64,000 nucleotides of DNA from an uncultured Actinomycetes bacterium (GCA_937926105.1 CALANS010000049.1:1-64000), one strand, 5' to 3'; positions 9,197 through 18,522 are shown, counted from the stretch's first letter. The notes: generated by a model not told the origin, from the sequence alone. A program made the numbers and translations.

Positions 9197-9497
9197 GCTC
9201 GCCCGGGCCGGGGGTGGTCGCCCGAGGCGGGCCGCCCCCTCCTGCGTTGATCCAGCGGCAGCGTCCCGTGATCGACGGGGCCGCGCCACGATCGAGCTGC
9301 AGCGTGGCACGCCGACCAGTCGGCATCGCGCACGTTCGGCTCCCGGACCAAGGTGCGCCGTGCTACGCCGTTGCTGCGCCGGGCGGGTAGGCGTAGGCAG
9401 CGGAGGCCTGGTCCGGGCACGGCAGGCCCCAGAGCGGGGCCGACGATAACGCGGTGCAAACTCCCCGCCGGGATCGGCTAGACTCGTACCCGGTCAG
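9197..9497. other. Gene-free stretch between metallophosphoesterase and tRNA-Pro
   Basis: About 300 bases with no supportable gene on either strand. It is GC-rich with several short inverted G/C runs just after the stop codon that could terminate the ponA2 operon, but none is a clean stem. Its right end carries the tRNA promoter. Confidence 0.4.
9455..9484 (+). promoter_or_regulatory. Predicted promoter of tRNA-Pro
   Basis: A good -10 element TAGACT (9479-9484) lies 13 bases before the mature tRNA. The matching -35 region at about 9455-9460 (TGCAAA) is weak, with an 18-base spacer. Confidence 0.5.
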
Positions 9498-9574
<77 letters not shown>

Positions 9575-9854
9575 CGTTTTCCCAGGTCACGGCGTTGGCC
9601 ATCAAGTAACCGTTGATCTCCGGTTCCGGCCCCATGTCTTCGCACCCGCGGTTGAGCGCTGCCGAGCACCGCAGCCTCGCTGGACATCAGCGTGGGCGAA
9701 GGACCCGGTCGTATCGCCTTGGTCACCTCATGCGACGCTCCTGCAGATCGGTCGGAGGCCGGGTGAGGTGGCCGCTCGGGTCACGGCTCTGAGTGCCGCA
9801 AGCAGGGATGCAGCGGAGGCGGCCCGTACTGTCGCATTTGCAGTCGCATAGCGG
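9575..9854. other. Gene-free junction between tRNA-Pro and accessory region
   Basis: 280 bases without a supportable gene. Apparent coding across the tRNA on either strand (MAQLGSAL..., [10 protein letters not shown]...) is the usual artefact of translating a tRNA gene. No integrase fragment, direct repeat of the tRNA end or clear terminator for the incoming minus-strand operon was seen. Confidence 0.4.
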
Positions 9855-10802
9855 TCAGCGTGATCGGTTCTCCTCCACGGCGAAACACTCGACGTAATGA
9901 TCTCTACCTACGGCGACCGGCCGGGGGTCCTCCGTTTCGCACCGGGAAAATGCCAAAGGGCACCTGTCGCGGAACCAGCAGCCTTGTCGCGTGTTCATCG
10001 AAGTATCCGCCTCGCCGCGCAGCACTATGCGGTCCCGAGCACGTCGCGCACCAAGAACCGGGATGGCGCTCAGCAGCGCTTGCGTATAGGGGTGCGCTGG
10101 ACGCTCGAATAGCTCCGCTGTAGGGCAAGACTCGACGATCCTGCCGAGGTACATGACAGCCACCCGGTCTGTCACTCGCCGAACCACAGACATGTCGTGG
10201 CTGATCAGCAGATATCCAACCTGAGATGTTCGGCGGAGTTGCTGCAGCAACGAGATGATCCGCCCCCGGACCACCTGATCCAAGCTGGCAGTGGGCTCGT
10301 CCAAGACGATGAGGTCTGGGCCGGCGACGACTGCACGCGCGATCGCCACCCTCTGCTGCTGTCCGCCGGACAGCGTGGGCGGCAGGGCCGCGAGATAGCG
10401 CTCCTCCAGTCCAGCCGAAACGATGACCTCCCGAGCAAGGTCCAGCGACCGGGCCGGACTATGGCCCAGCAGCAGCCGTGCAGGTTCGGTCAGGCAACGC
10501 CCGACTCGCATACGCGGGTTCAGCGACTCCGCCGGATCCTGGAATACCATCTGCACTCGGCGACGGCCCTGCCGCGACTCCAGGGCCTTCTTCAGGGGCA
10601 CCCCGTCGAGGCGAATGGAGCCGCTGGTGGGATTGATCAGGCCGGCGACCATGCGACCAACAGTGGTCTTCCCGCAGCCAGACTCTCCCACCAGGCCGAC
10701 AGCTTCGCCGTCCCCAATGGTCAGGTCGATATCGCGGACAGCGTGGACCGTGGCGCGCGACGACGCGTATGTCTTGCGTAGCGCGCCTATTTCGATAGCC
10801 AC
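9855..10802 (-). CDS. Oligopeptide-type ABC importer ATPase, OppF-like
   Basis: A 315-residue ATPase with Walker A GESGCGKTT (39-47), signature LSGGQQQR (144-151) and Walker B LIVLDEP (164-170). The C-terminal cysteine-containing extension (RQGCWFRDRCPLAFSRCETEDP) is the oligopeptide/dipeptide-transporter domain that can hold an Fe-S cluster. It is last in the operon. The GTG start has GGGAG six bases upstream, and the gene overlaps oppD by 16 bases. It powers uptake with its partner ATPase, the two permeases and the lipoprotein encoded upstream. Confidence 0.9.
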   Translation of the reverse strand: MAIEIGALRKTYASSRATVHAVRDIDLTIGDGEAVGLVGESGCGKTTVGRMVAGLINPTSGSIRLDGVPLKKALESRQGRRRVQMVFQDPAESLNPRMRVGRCLTEPARLLLGHSPARSLDLAREVIVSAGLEERYLAALPPTLSGGQQQRVAIARAVVAGPDLIVLDEPTASLDQVVRGRIISLLQQLRRTSQVGYLLISHDMSVVRRVTDRVAVMYLGRIVESCPTAELFERPAHPYTQALLSAIPVLGARRARDRIVLRGEADTSMNTRQGCWFRDRCPLAFSRCETEDPRPVAVGRDHYVECFAVEENRSR

Positions 10803-11722
10803 GGCAGGCTCCCGGTATTCCAGCAGTGCACAGCATGTTCGGCACCCACGGCGACTTCGGGCGGCACGGTGTCACACACGTCCGAGGCAAAGGGGCAGCG
10901 GTGAGCGAAGCGGCACCCCGATAGACCAAGATCGACTCCGGCCAGCGGGACATCAACGTCGGAAGACCCGTCTGCCGCCTCGATCAAGGTACGCGTGTAT
11001 GGATGCGCAGGTTCGGCGATGACCCGATCCACCAGGCCGTACTCCATGATTTGGCCGCCGTACATGACGACGACGTTCTCGCAGAGCTCGCTGACCGCGG
11101 CCAAGTCGTGGCTGATGAACACCACACCGCAATTATCCTCGGACGCAAGTTGCCTGATTAGTTCGAAGATTTGGGCCTGCACCGTGACGTCCAGGGCTGT
11201 GGTCGGTTCGTCGGCCAGAAGGAAGAGCGGCCGCCGAGCCAGCGCCATCGCGATCAGAACACGCTGACACATCCCGCCGGACAACTCGTGCGGCAGACGC
11301 CGGCCCACTATGGCAGGCTCTCTGATGCCGACCTGGGCGAGCAATTGGTACACCCGCTCGCGAACGCGTTGCCGGGAAAGGTTGTCAGCCCTCTTCACCA
11401 CGCGAGCGATCTGCCGATATACGCGCATAGTGGGATTCAGCGCTGACCGCGGATGTTGGTAAATCATCGCAAACCGATCTTGCGGTGTGCCGAGTGAGCT
11501 GGCCGGCTGCTCATCCTCCACAAATGGCCCGGCCGAGGTAGCGCGCATGCCGGCGGGTAATAGTCCCATTACCGCAAGGGCCGTCAGCGTCTTACCCGAG
11601 CCAGACTCACCGACGAGCGCCACAATCCTACCGCTGGAAACGCTGAACGAGACATCTCTCACGATCGCTGCTCGGTCTGCCGTTCGTTCAATCGCGAGAT
11701 CACGCACCATCAATCTAGCCAC
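10787..11722 (-). CDS. Oligopeptide-type ABC importer ATPase, OppD-like
   Basis: A 311-residue ATPase with Walker A GESGSGKT (38-45), signature LSGGMCQR (146-153) and Walker B LFLLADEPT, followed by the C-terminal CRFAHRCPFASDVC cysteine cluster of OppD/DppD proteins. The GTG start overlaps the end of the upstream permease gene by eight bases. The signature Cys in place of the usual Asn (GGMCQR against GGMNQR) is a small oddity. Forms the ATPase pair with the following gene product. Confidence 0.9.
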   Translation of the reverse strand: MARLMVRDLAIERTADRAAIVRDVSFSVSSGRIVALVGESGSGKTLTALAVMGLLPAGMRATSAGPFVEDEQPASSLGTPQDRFAMIYQHPRSALNPTMRVYRQIARVVKRADNLSRQRVRERVYQLLAQVGIREPAIVGRRLPHELSGGMCQRVLIAMALARRPLFLLADEPTTALDVTVQAQIFELIRQLASEDNCGVVFISHDLAAVSELCENVVVMYGGQIMEYGLVDRVIAEPAHPYTRTLIEAADGSSDVDVPLAGVDLGLSGCRFAHRCPFASDVCDTVPPEVAVGAEHAVHCWNTGSLPWLSK

Positions 11723-12614
11723 GAGCTCGCCCGCCGATCTGGCTGCTGGCGAAGTGGAACGCCATGACGCCGATCACCAGGAACGACCCTGGGAACAACG
11801 TCGTCCACCACTGGCCGGTCATGACGTCGGGGCTGCCATCGGAGATCATGACGCCCCACTCCGGGGTGGGCGGTCGAACACCTACCCCGATGAAGGCCAA
11901 GCCTGCGACCGTCAGCACGCTCCACCCAGCAACTAGTGCCAGCTGGGCGGCCGACGGGCCTAGCGAGTTCGGCAGCACATGCCGCAGTGCCACTCGCAGT
12001 TGCGAATTCCCTGCCAGCCTCGCGCCATCAACGTAGGTCATCAATCGCTGCTTCAGGACCTCTGATCTGGTCAGCCTGATGAACTGAGGGACATAGGCCA
12101 CGGCAACCGCAGTGACGAGGATGACGGAGCTATCCCCCAGCGCGGTGACAAGTAACAGGGCGAGCACGAACCCGGGGAATGCCAAGACAACATCAGTCAA
12201 TCGCATGGCCAACTCATCCACCCAGCCACCGAGGAATGCGGTGATCCCGCCGACCAGGGTGCCGACCACTGCCGCGATCAACGCGATTGTCACACCGAGA
12301 AGGATGTCTAGTCTCGCCGAGCAAACGGTACGGGCAAGGATGTCCCGACCGAACTTGTCGGTCCCGAACGGATGCTGCCAGCTAGGCGGACTGTACGCCG
12401 CTGCCGTGTTGGTGGCCAGCGGGTCCGGTACCAGCCATGGGCCCACAATGGCCATCAGCACGTACACGGCGAGAATCACCAGACCGATCATCGTGACAGT
12501 GCTGAGGCCTGAGAGTCTCCGCCTCGACGATCGACCGGTGGCGGCGGCTGTCTCATTGGGCGCCAGCCCGTCGGTTTCCCCGGGACCGGGCTGCCAGCTA
12601 CGGTGCGGCATCAC
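11715..12614 (-). CDS. Oligopeptide-type ABC importer permease, OppC-like
   Basis: A 299-residue membrane protein with about six hydrophobic segments, the HPFGTDKFGRDILAR motif at the start of the transmembrane domain and the EAA-loop region (ARLAGNSQLRVALRHVLPN), both typical of DppC/OppC permeases. The N-terminal 35 residues are polar and cytosolic. The GTG start makes a four-base GTGA overlap with oppB; an ATG three bases later is equally possible. Confidence 0.88.
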   Translation of the reverse strand: MMPHRSWQPGPGETDGLAPNETAAATGRSSRRRLSGLSTVTMIGLVILAVYVLMAIVGPWLVPDPLATNTAAAYSPPSWQHPFGTDKFGRDILARTVCSARLDILLGVTIALIAAVVGTLVGGITAFLGGWVDELAMRLTDVVLAFPGFVLALLLVTALGDSSVILVTAVAVAYVPQFIRLTRSEVLKQRLMTYVDGARLAGNSQLRVALRHVLPNSLGPSAAQLALVAGWSVLTVAGLAFIGVGVRPPTPEWGVMISDGSPDVMTGQWWTTLFPGSFLVIGVMAFHFASSQIGGRARG

Positions 12615-13642
12615 GACGTCATCGCCGGGCGCGCCGATTTCCGGACCCGGGGATCAAGTACGCCGTAGAGCAGGTCCACTACGACATTCAGTCCGACGTA
12701 CAACACCGCCGTCAGGATGACGAAACCCTGTAGTGCCGCCAAGTCATGACTTTGAATGGCAGTGTACGCGTACCGTCCTACCCCCGGCCACGCGAAGATT
12801 ATCTCCACGAGGATGTTACCACCGAGCAGATACCCGAATAGCAGACCGATCGATGTCAAGACCGGAATCATGGCGTTGCGTAGGCCGTCCCGAAGAAATA
12901 TCTCCACCTTCCCGAGTTGCAGCCCACGGGCGGTGCGCACGAACTCGGACGCGAGTACTCCAGTCATGGCCATCCGAACCATCTTCAACACAGCCGCGGT
13001 GCCCCCGACGCTCAGGGTTATCACCGGTAACGCCAGTTGCTTCAAGGAATCTCCGAACGTCCCCCACTGCCCGGCAAGCAAGCTGTCAATTGTGTAGAAC
13101 CCAGTAACCTGAGGCGGAGGCATGATCCCGGTGGGCAGCCGATCAATTGGCGGCGGGAACAGGCCGAGCTTGAAAAAGAACACATACGTCAGGACCAGTC
13201 CCAGCCAGAACACGGCCATTGAGGACCCGATCGACTCGTACACCCGGCAGGCGCCGTCGATGATGCCGCCAGGACGCAGCGCCGCAACACCTCCGAACAA
13301 GATGCCGCACATCGCGGAGACGACCACGGCATACACGGCCAGTTCCAAGGTCGCCGGCAGCCTCGACAACAGTTCCCCTGAAACGGGCATACTGGTCCGT
13401 ACCGATGTACCGAGATCTCCGTGTATCAATCCATTCAAATAGCTGCCGAACTGCGCAAGCAGCGGTCGGTCGAGGCCGTACTGGTGGCGGATCTCATCTA
13501 CATACGCCGGGTCACCGCTGCCGACCCCCCTGACCAGGGCGGCGTCGCCGGGGAGTACCCGCACGATGAAGAACACCAGCAGTACGACACCGACGACCGT
13601 CAGTGCGCCGGTTCCTACCCGAATCGCTAGGTACCTAGCCAC
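12611..13642 (-). CDS. Oligopeptide-type ABC importer permease, OppB-like
   Basis: A 343-residue permease that begins with the usual DppB/OppB layout: a first transmembrane helix (VVGVVLLVFFIVRVLPGD), a periplasmic loop with a GLDRPLLAQF-like segment, then five further helices and the EAA-type region. The GTG start has AAGAGG five bases upstream. It lies 22 bases after the substrate-binding lipoprotein gene, in the standard SBP-B-C-D-F order, so the importer is complete. Confidence 0.88.
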   Translation of the reverse strand: MARYLAIRVGTGALTVVGVVLLVFFIVRVLPGDAALVRGVGSGDPAYVDEIRHQYGLDRPLLAQFGSYLNGLIHGDLGTSVRTSMPVSGELLSRLPATLELAVYAVVVSAMCGILFGGVAALRPGGIIDGACRVYESIGSSMAVFWLGLVLTYVFFFKLGLFPPPIDRLPTGIMPPPQVTGFYTIDSLLAGQWGTFGDSLKQLALPVITLSVGGTAAVLKMVRMAMTGVLASEFVRTARGLQLGKVEIFLRDGLRNAMIPVLTSIGLLFGYLLGGNILVEIIFAWPGVGRYAYTAIQSHDLAALQGFVILTAVLYVGLNVVVDLLYGVLDPRVRKSARPAMTS

Positions 13643-13664
13643 CTATGCCTCTTCGCCGTTCCCG

Positions 13665-15350
13665 TTACTTACAGTTTGCCGGTTTCGTCAGCGACGCAAG
13701 TCCGAGAATCGCAGTGTTGCTCCGATCGATCCCCGTGATGCAGGACTTTGCCGCGACAGTCCGGGCGAGCGACCACAGTGGCACCGCTGGCACGTCGTCA
13801 AACAGAATCTGCTGTGCCTTGGAAGACAGCTCGTTGCGGGTCGCAGCGTCGCCCGTCTTTACACCCTGATCAACAAGTTTGTCCAATTCTGGATTACAGT
13901 ACTGCTCATAGTTGATGGGGGAGTCACAGGTCGCCAGAAAGTGCATCTGGTAGAAGGGATCCTCACCCCAGGAATACCAGCCATATAGGTACATTTGCAG
14001 GGACTTGCTGCTCTCAGCCTGCACCATTGCTGCGTCAGATAATTGGTCGATGTCAAGAGTGATGCCGATCTTCTTAAGGCTCTCTTGAATCAGTACGGCA
14101 GCGTTCTGCTGCGACTCGTCGGATGCCTGGACCGACAGCTTCAGGTGAACGTCCTTCAGCCCGGACTGCTGCAGGTACTTTTCGGCCTGCGCGATATCGG
14201 TCTTGTACTGCGCGCCGATCGCCTTGTCGTGGGTTTCCATGGTAGAGGTCACCAGACCGCCAGCCGGCACCGTCAGTCCCTGCATGACGTTGCTGAGCAA
14301 TTCGTCATACGGTACTGCGAACATGATGGCCTTCCGCAGGTCGGCATTCGCCAGATCACCTGACTTCTGGTTGAGGCCCATCATCATGACACCTGTCGTT
14401 GGCCGCTTGTAGATCTTGACGTTCGGGTCATCTTCCAGTTGCTTGATCGTCGACGGAGGCAGACCCCCGGCCACGTCGATGGCGCCGGAGCGGAGCAGGA
14501 GGGCCCGCTGATTGGGGTCGGGAATAGACTTTACGATCACCTGTGGGGCGCCGACCTTCGAAGCATTCCAATATGTGCCGTCGGCCTTCAGCGTCACCTG
14601 CTGATCGGGGTCGAACTGGCTAACGACGAACGGACCCGATCCAGTATCGTTGGTCGACAGGTACTTCATCGCCCACGGGTCGTCCGAGGTCTTGTGCTGT
14701 TCCATGACCGACTGTTCCATCGCCCCGTAGATCGGGAAAGTCAGGTACGTCAACACAAGTTGGGTGTTGTAGGCCGACGTGATCTGTAGCGTGCTCTTGT
14801 CGACGACCTTGATCTGATCTGGCGACGTGATGCCGATGAATGGCAAGCCGGACTTCACGTACCCGGGGCCCTGAATCGCGCGATCGAAGGTATATTTGTA
14901 GTCTTCAGCAGTCACCGCATTGCCGTCGGGGAACTTTAGATCGTCTCGAAGGGTAAATGTGATCTGCATGCCGCCTTCGGCCGTCTTGTCCACCTTGTAG
15001 GATTTGGCCGCCCGCGGCTCGAAGTCCGTCATGCTGCCGACCAGTAGTCCATCGCTATTCGGAGTGAACTTCTGCGCGAGTAGTGGGTCGTACAGGGCGT
15101 TCTTGATCGCGTCAGAGCTTCGCGTGGCCAGTTGGTGAGGATCGATGACGGTGACCGCGTCCTGAAGGGACACGACCACTGCGCTTCCCGAGCCTGCGCC
15201 GGTGGACGGCGTCGATTCTCCCGAGGTGCCCGTTCCGCTGCCCGCCGGTCCAGAAGTCCCTCCGGCCGTCGGTGCAGACGACGAACAGCTGGCGACCAGC
15301 AGCGACAGTGCGGCCGCGCCGGCGATCAGGGCTTTACGTGTCCTACTCAC
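13665..15350 (-). CDS. Extracellular substrate-binding lipoprotein, family 5 (DppA/OppA type)
   Basis: A 561-residue SBP. A signal peptide with n-region RTRK ends in the lipobox VASC (Cys22), followed by a Ser/Gly/Thr-rich tether to about residue 55. The body has the family 5 pattern (TAEDYKYTFDRA, PFVVSQFDPDQQVTLKADGTYW, ADLRKAIMFAVPYDELL). Members bind peptides, nickel, opines or other amide-rich ligands, so the ligand cannot be told. The GTG start has GGAGAAG upstream. It sits between the LLM oxidoreductase gene (47-base gap) and the permeases, so uptake and enzymes appear to be one transcript. Confidence 0.9.
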   Translation of the reverse strand: MSRTRKALIAGAAALSLLVASCSSSAPTAGGTSGPAGSGTGTSGESTPSTGAGSGSAVVVSLQDAVTVIDPHQLATRSSDAIKNALYDPLLAQKFTPNSDGLLVGSMTDFEPRAAKSYKVDKTAEGGMQITFTLRDDLKFPDGNAVTAEDYKYTFDRAIQGPGYVKSGLPFIGITSPDQIKVVDKSTLQITSAYNTQLVLTYLTFPIYGAMEQSVMEQHKTSDDPWAMKYLSTNDTGSGPFVVSQFDPDQQVTLKADGTYWNASKVGAPQVIVKSIPDPNQRALLLRSGAIDVAGGLPPSTIKQLEDDPNVKIYKRPTTGVMMMGLNQKSGDLANADLRKAIMFAVPYDELLSNVMQGLTVPAGGLVTSTMETHDKAIGAQYKTDIAQAEKYLQQSGLKDVHLKLSVQASDESQQNAAVLIQESLKKIGITLDIDQLSDAAMVQAESSKSLQMYLYGWYSWGEDPFYQMHFLATCDSPINYEQYCNPELDKLVDQGVKTGDAATRNELSSKAQQILFDDVPAVPLWSLARTVAAKSCITGIDRSNTAILGLASLTKPANCK

Positions 15351-15397
15351 TGGCTTCTCCTATCAAGGACGTTCATTGTTGATGATCGCGTGACCAT

Positions 15398-16381
15398 TCA
15401 GCGGTGAGTTACATTGATTTCCGTCAGTAGCGCAGCTACTTGGCTCAGGACGGTTTGGGGGTCGCAGGCGTGCAACGTGACTGAACTGGAACCGCTGTCG
15501 GTGAGGCGCCTGATACTCGCCGCGCATTCGGCCGGATCGCCACTGACGGTCAACATCTGACGCCACTCGTCTGGCATCCATGCCTCGAATTCTTCGTCGG
15601 TCATGTCGGCCCGCGACTGAATTTCGTCGGAAAGTCCCAGGAAGTCTGTCATTCGGGTCACGCGTCGGAGCCGCGCGGACAGCCGACGGCGGGCCTGCGC
15701 CCGCGCGACGGCACCATCCTCATGACAGGCAAACATGGCGAAAGTGACTAATGGCTTACCCTCCCCGCCGGATCCTCGCTGCTGCAAGAGCTGCCGTGCC
15801 CATCGGACGTAGTCAGGAGAGGCCAGCACCGACAAGATGACACCATCGGCACGTTCGGCCCCGAGGCGCAGCATATTGGGTCCAATCGCACCCAAATAGA
15901 CCGGGAACGGGGCGCTGTCGTGCAGCCGAATGCTATCCGTGTGAAAGTGGCGGAACTGGCCGGTCGACAATTGATTTCCGGCGCCCAAGGCGCGCAACGC
16001 CTCGATGTACTCGGCAGTCGGCTCCAGAGGCCGGTGGTGGCCGATCCCCATCTGATCAAGCCACTTCGGCACGCCGGTTCCCACGCCGAGCCGGAAGCGG
16101 CCTGGAAAGGCCCGCGCCAGCGTTGCAGCCTCCATCGCCGCAAGGCTGGGATGTCTCGTGTAGATCGGCAGCACCCCTGTCCCAACGGCGATCGTCTGGG
16201 TCGCGGTGAGGGCGATGGTGGCTGCGGCGATTCCGCCTGTATAGAAGTAGTCTTCGGATGCCCAGAGCTCGCTGACGCCGAGATCCTCCATTTTCGCCGC
16301 GGTCTCGGCGATCGCGATCGGGTCGATGCCGCCACTGCCGAAGAGCACGCCGACGCGTGGAGAGACTGCGGCGTCATTCAT
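15398..16381 (-). CDS. LLM-class oxidoreductase, probably F420- or FMN-dependent
   Basis: A 327-residue protein with the luciferase-like monooxygenase fold: VGVLFGSGGIDP at the N-terminus, LGVSELWASEDYF, the TGVLPIYTRHPS and RFRLGVGTGVPKW strands, and PVYLGAIGPNMLRLGAERADGVI. In actinobacteria such proteins usually use coenzyme F420 or reduced flavin to oxidise or reduce small organic substrates. The ATG at 16381 overlaps the stop of the DUF1028 gene by four bases (ATGA), which fixes the start. Co-expressed with a peptide-type importer, so it probably acts on the imported compound or a hydrolysis product. Confidence 0.85.
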   Translation of the reverse strand: MNDAAVSPRVGVLFGSGGIDPIAIAETAAKMEDLGVSELWASEDYFYTGGIAAATIALTATQTIAVGTGVLPIYTRHPSLAAMEAATLARAFPGRFRLGVGTGVPKWLDQMGIGHHRPLEPTAEYIEALRALGAGNQLSTGQFRHFHTDSIRLHDSAPFPVYLGAIGPNMLRLGAERADGVILSVLASPDYVRWARQLLQQRGSGGEGKPLVTFAMFACHEDGAVARAQARRRLSARLRRVTRMTDFLGLSDEIQSRADMTDEEFEAWMPDEWRQMLTVSGDPAECAASIRRLTDSGSSSVTLHACDPQTVLSQVAALLTEINVTHR

Positions 16382-17313
16382 GCTCGGGACCCTTCTGCCG
16401 TTGCATCGATCGGTTGCAGGGCGGCCTCGGGGAGCAACCCACTCGCCGACGCCGCCGTGATGAATTGCTTCAACTGCGGGTTCGACCGCACCACATCTGC
16501 GAGGTCGGCGGACGCGTCGAGGATGCGGCCGGCGCGGGCGCGCAACACCCCACGCCACAGGAGCGCCTCGGGATTGTCCCCCAGATGCTGAGCAGCTTGC
16601 TCCAGCAGGCTCTCGGCATTCTGCGCAAGCGCCTTCGCCTCGGTGGTGTCGCGGAGAGCGCCGCTGAGGAACAGCGCCTCCCCGATCAATTGATAGCCGC
16701 GCCATAGCTCGATCAGACGTCCCAGCTCTCCGATGGGGTCCTGGTGATCGTCGACGCGGAGGTCTACCACGGTGTCCATCCACGGCTGATTGGAGGGTGT
16801 CAGCTTGACAACCTTCAACACGCCCGACTGCATCCCGCGAACGTCACCGCCTGCGTCCTGCCCGGCTGTCAGAGCGGCCAGCAGTCGCTCGTGCAGGGGG
16901 CGCCCCGCGCTTGCGCGATATCCTTCGGAGATTCGTTCGATGACTGCTCCGGCCGCCAGCATGTTGCCAAGAACGATATGATCTTCGCCGATGTGCTGGC
17001 CGGCAGCGCCAACGCACGAACTTCCGGTGTGGACCTGGCCGGGCCCTGTAGCCGGCAGTATGCCGACCTGCCGCAGCTCGCTCGCGTCGTCCTCGCAAAC
17101 CAAAGTGGCTAGCGCCTCGTCTGCGCTCGCTCCATCCTCCAGATAGGGGAGCCCGACATACCCGTACCGTGGCTCAATGAAGGATTGCGTCGCGATGGCT
17201 CCGACGCCAGGGCGGAGCCACGGAAGCGCCGTTCCCAGGGCAAAGTAATGGGATTGAGAGGCCAGCCCCAGAGTATCGGACTTCGCATCGCGAGCCACGA
17301 TGGTGAAAGTCAT
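16378..17313 (-). CDS. DUF1028 protein (Ntn-hydrolase-like), with C-terminal TPR-like extension
   Basis: A 311-residue protein. Residues 1-220 carry the DUF1028 pattern: TFTIVARDAKSDTLGLASQS, GVGAIATQSFIEPRYG, GYVGLPYLEDG, HTGSSCVGAAGQ and GNMLAAG. The fold belongs to the N-terminal-nucleophile hydrolase group and is often encoded beside peptide ABC importers, though activities are poorly known. After about residue 220 comes a helical segment rich in Ala and Leu (LLEQAAQHLGDNPEALLWRG) resembling a TPR. Overlaps both neighbours by four bases, so it belongs firmly to the operon. I infer an amidase or peptidase role for the imported ligand. Confidence 0.8.
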   Translation of the reverse strand: MTFTIVARDAKSDTLGLASQSHYFALGTALPWLRPGVGAIATQSFIEPRYGYVGLPYLEDGASADEALATLVCEDDASELRQVGILPATGPGQVHTGSSCVGAAGQHIGEDHIVLGNMLAAGAVIERISEGYRASAGRPLHERLLAALTAGQDAGGDVRGMQSGVLKVVKLTPSNQPWMDTVVDLRVDDHQDPIGELGRLIELWRGYQLIGEALFLSGALRDTTEAKALAQNAESLLEQAAQHLGDNPEALLWRGVLRARAGRILDASADLADVVRSNPQLKQFITAASASGLLPEAALQPIDATAEGSRA

Positions 17314-17840
17314 TCGTTCGACGATCCGTCGGCCGATTGCGACTTGAACGAGCCTCCATAAGGCAGATACCCGAGCCCTCGTTCGTCGTAGGTGTCATCG
17401 AACGCCGGCCGCTGCGCATCGCCTCGGGCTCTCAGCGAGCCATGGAAGTGCCACATTCGCCACTCGGGGTTGCCGTGGCCATCGTCACGGCGATAGACCT
17501 CGGTCGCGCGGATGGGGTAGTACTTCAACTCGCCGTCGCCCTCGCGCTTCGCGTGCCAGAGTCCCTCTGCTACCACGTACCCCATATCTCCCGAGACGTC
17601 CAGGCGGAGCACCCAGCAGTCTGACGGCATCACGTCGAGCTTGTCCGAGTAGTACTCCCAAAGTCGGGTCTTCTCGTCGAGGTTATAATACGGATGGGTG
17701 TTCAAATTGAACATCAGGTATTGATCCCCGCCATCCGGGAAGACTGTGCGCATGGCAGGAATGTCTAACCCAATGTTCGACTGCCACCACAATTTGTGCA
17801 GTCGCAGTATCTCTTCCCGGTCGTCGCTCTGTTCTGACAC
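17310..17840 (-). CDS. NTF2-like/SnoaL-like protein (paralogue of the adjacent upstream gene)
   Basis: A 176-residue single-domain protein of the NTF2-like alpha+beta barrel group, whose members act as small enzymes or ligand-binding folds. It shares blocks with the product of 17925-18473: a WW[QE][SA]N[IV]GLDI segment near residue 20, VSGDMGYVVAEG and RRDDGHGNPEWRMWHFH. The GTG start has a GAGGTGG-type site. The pair probably arose by tandem duplication; a heterodimer is possible. No catalytic Asp/His dyad can be assigned with certainty. Confidence 0.7.
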   Translation of the reverse strand: MSEQSDDREEILRLHKLWWQSNIGLDIPAMRTVFPDGGDQYLMFNLNTHPYYNLDEKTRLWEYYSDKLDVMPSDCWVLRLDVSGDMGYVVAEGLWHAKREGDGELKYYPIRATEVYRRDDGHGNPEWRMWHFHGSLRARGDAQRPAFDDTYDERGLGYLPYGGSFKSQSADGSSNE

Positions 17841-17924
17841 GGTGGCGCCACCTCTCGAATACGATGGATTTACAGATCAAGAAAGCCGCAGATCAAGCCT
17901 TTCGCTGATTTTCTCATCGAGGCG

Positions 17925-18473
17925 TCATCTCTGGACGTCGGCAAGTTTGGTGACGTATTCGAGAATCGGCGCTGACCCAGGGATCGCACCAATTCCCCGG
18001 TCAGCAATCGTATCGCCGAAGGCGATACGCGGAACGTCCATAGTAAACTCGGGCCTCTTGGAAAAGTCGAACTGTAGGGCCGACGAGTGGAAGTGCCACA
18101 TCCGCCACTCCGGATGGCCCTCACCATCGTCCCGGTGATAGATCTCGGTGCTGCGCGACGCGGTATTCACCCCGCCCTTAACACAGGTCGTTTCCGTAGC
18201 CAGCCATGCCATGTCACCGGACACTTTCATCTGCATGACGCGGACGGTCTGCGTGGTTCGAAATGGGAATCGCTCCTTGAGGTACGTCCAGAGCCGCTCC
18301 ACTTCGTCGACGCCGAAGTATGCGAACGAGTTGAGGTTGAACATCAGGAAGTCCTTGCCTCCGGGAAAGCATCTCCGGAGTGCGGCGATGTCGAGGCCGA
18401 CGTTCGCCTCCCACCAGGTCTTGCTGACGTGAACTATCCGGTCCCGGTCGTCGTCCACGCGCGGACTGCTCAT
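17925..18473 (-). CDS. NTF2-like/SnoaL-like protein, first gene of the operon
   Basis: A 182-residue NTF2-like protein. The ATG at 18473 (MSSPRVDDDRD) is preferred because similarity to the downstream paralogue starts at TWWEANVGLDI; reading further upstream gives arginine-rich sequence without coding character. Shared motifs include MKVSGDMAWLATE and HRDDGEGHPEWRMWHFH. It is first in the minus-strand run that ends with oppF at 9855, with a divergent TetR gene 374 bases away. Probably a small enzyme or binding protein for the same substrate class as the DUF1028 and LLM proteins. Confidence 0.7.
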   Translation of the reverse strand: MSSPRVDDDRDRIVHVSKTWWEANVGLDIAALRRCFPGGKDFLMFNLNSFAYFGVDEVERLWTYLKERFPFRTTQTVRVMQMKVSGDMAWLATETTCVKGGVNTASRSTEIYHRDDGEGHPEWRMWHFHSSALQFDFSKRPEFTMDVPRIAFGDTIADRGIGAIPGSAPILEYVTKLADVQR

Positions 18474-18507
18474 GGCTGACAGTGCCCCTCTCCGGCCGGT
18501 ACAAGAC

Positions 18508-18522
18508 TGTAACTCGCTTACA
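18508..18522. promoter_or_regulatory. Inverted repeat TGTAA-N5-TTACA, candidate operator of the minus-strand operon
   Basis: A perfect five-base dyad with a five-base spacer, 35-50 bases before the first gene of the module A operon, where a repressor would block transcription. TetR is the obvious candidate because it is encoded divergently. Confidence 0.45.

Noticed and set aside
9575..9854. Search for an attachment-site repeat or integrase next to tRNA-Pro
   Set aside because: No copy of the tRNA 3' end and no recombinase motif was found in the window, so no attachment site is annotated.
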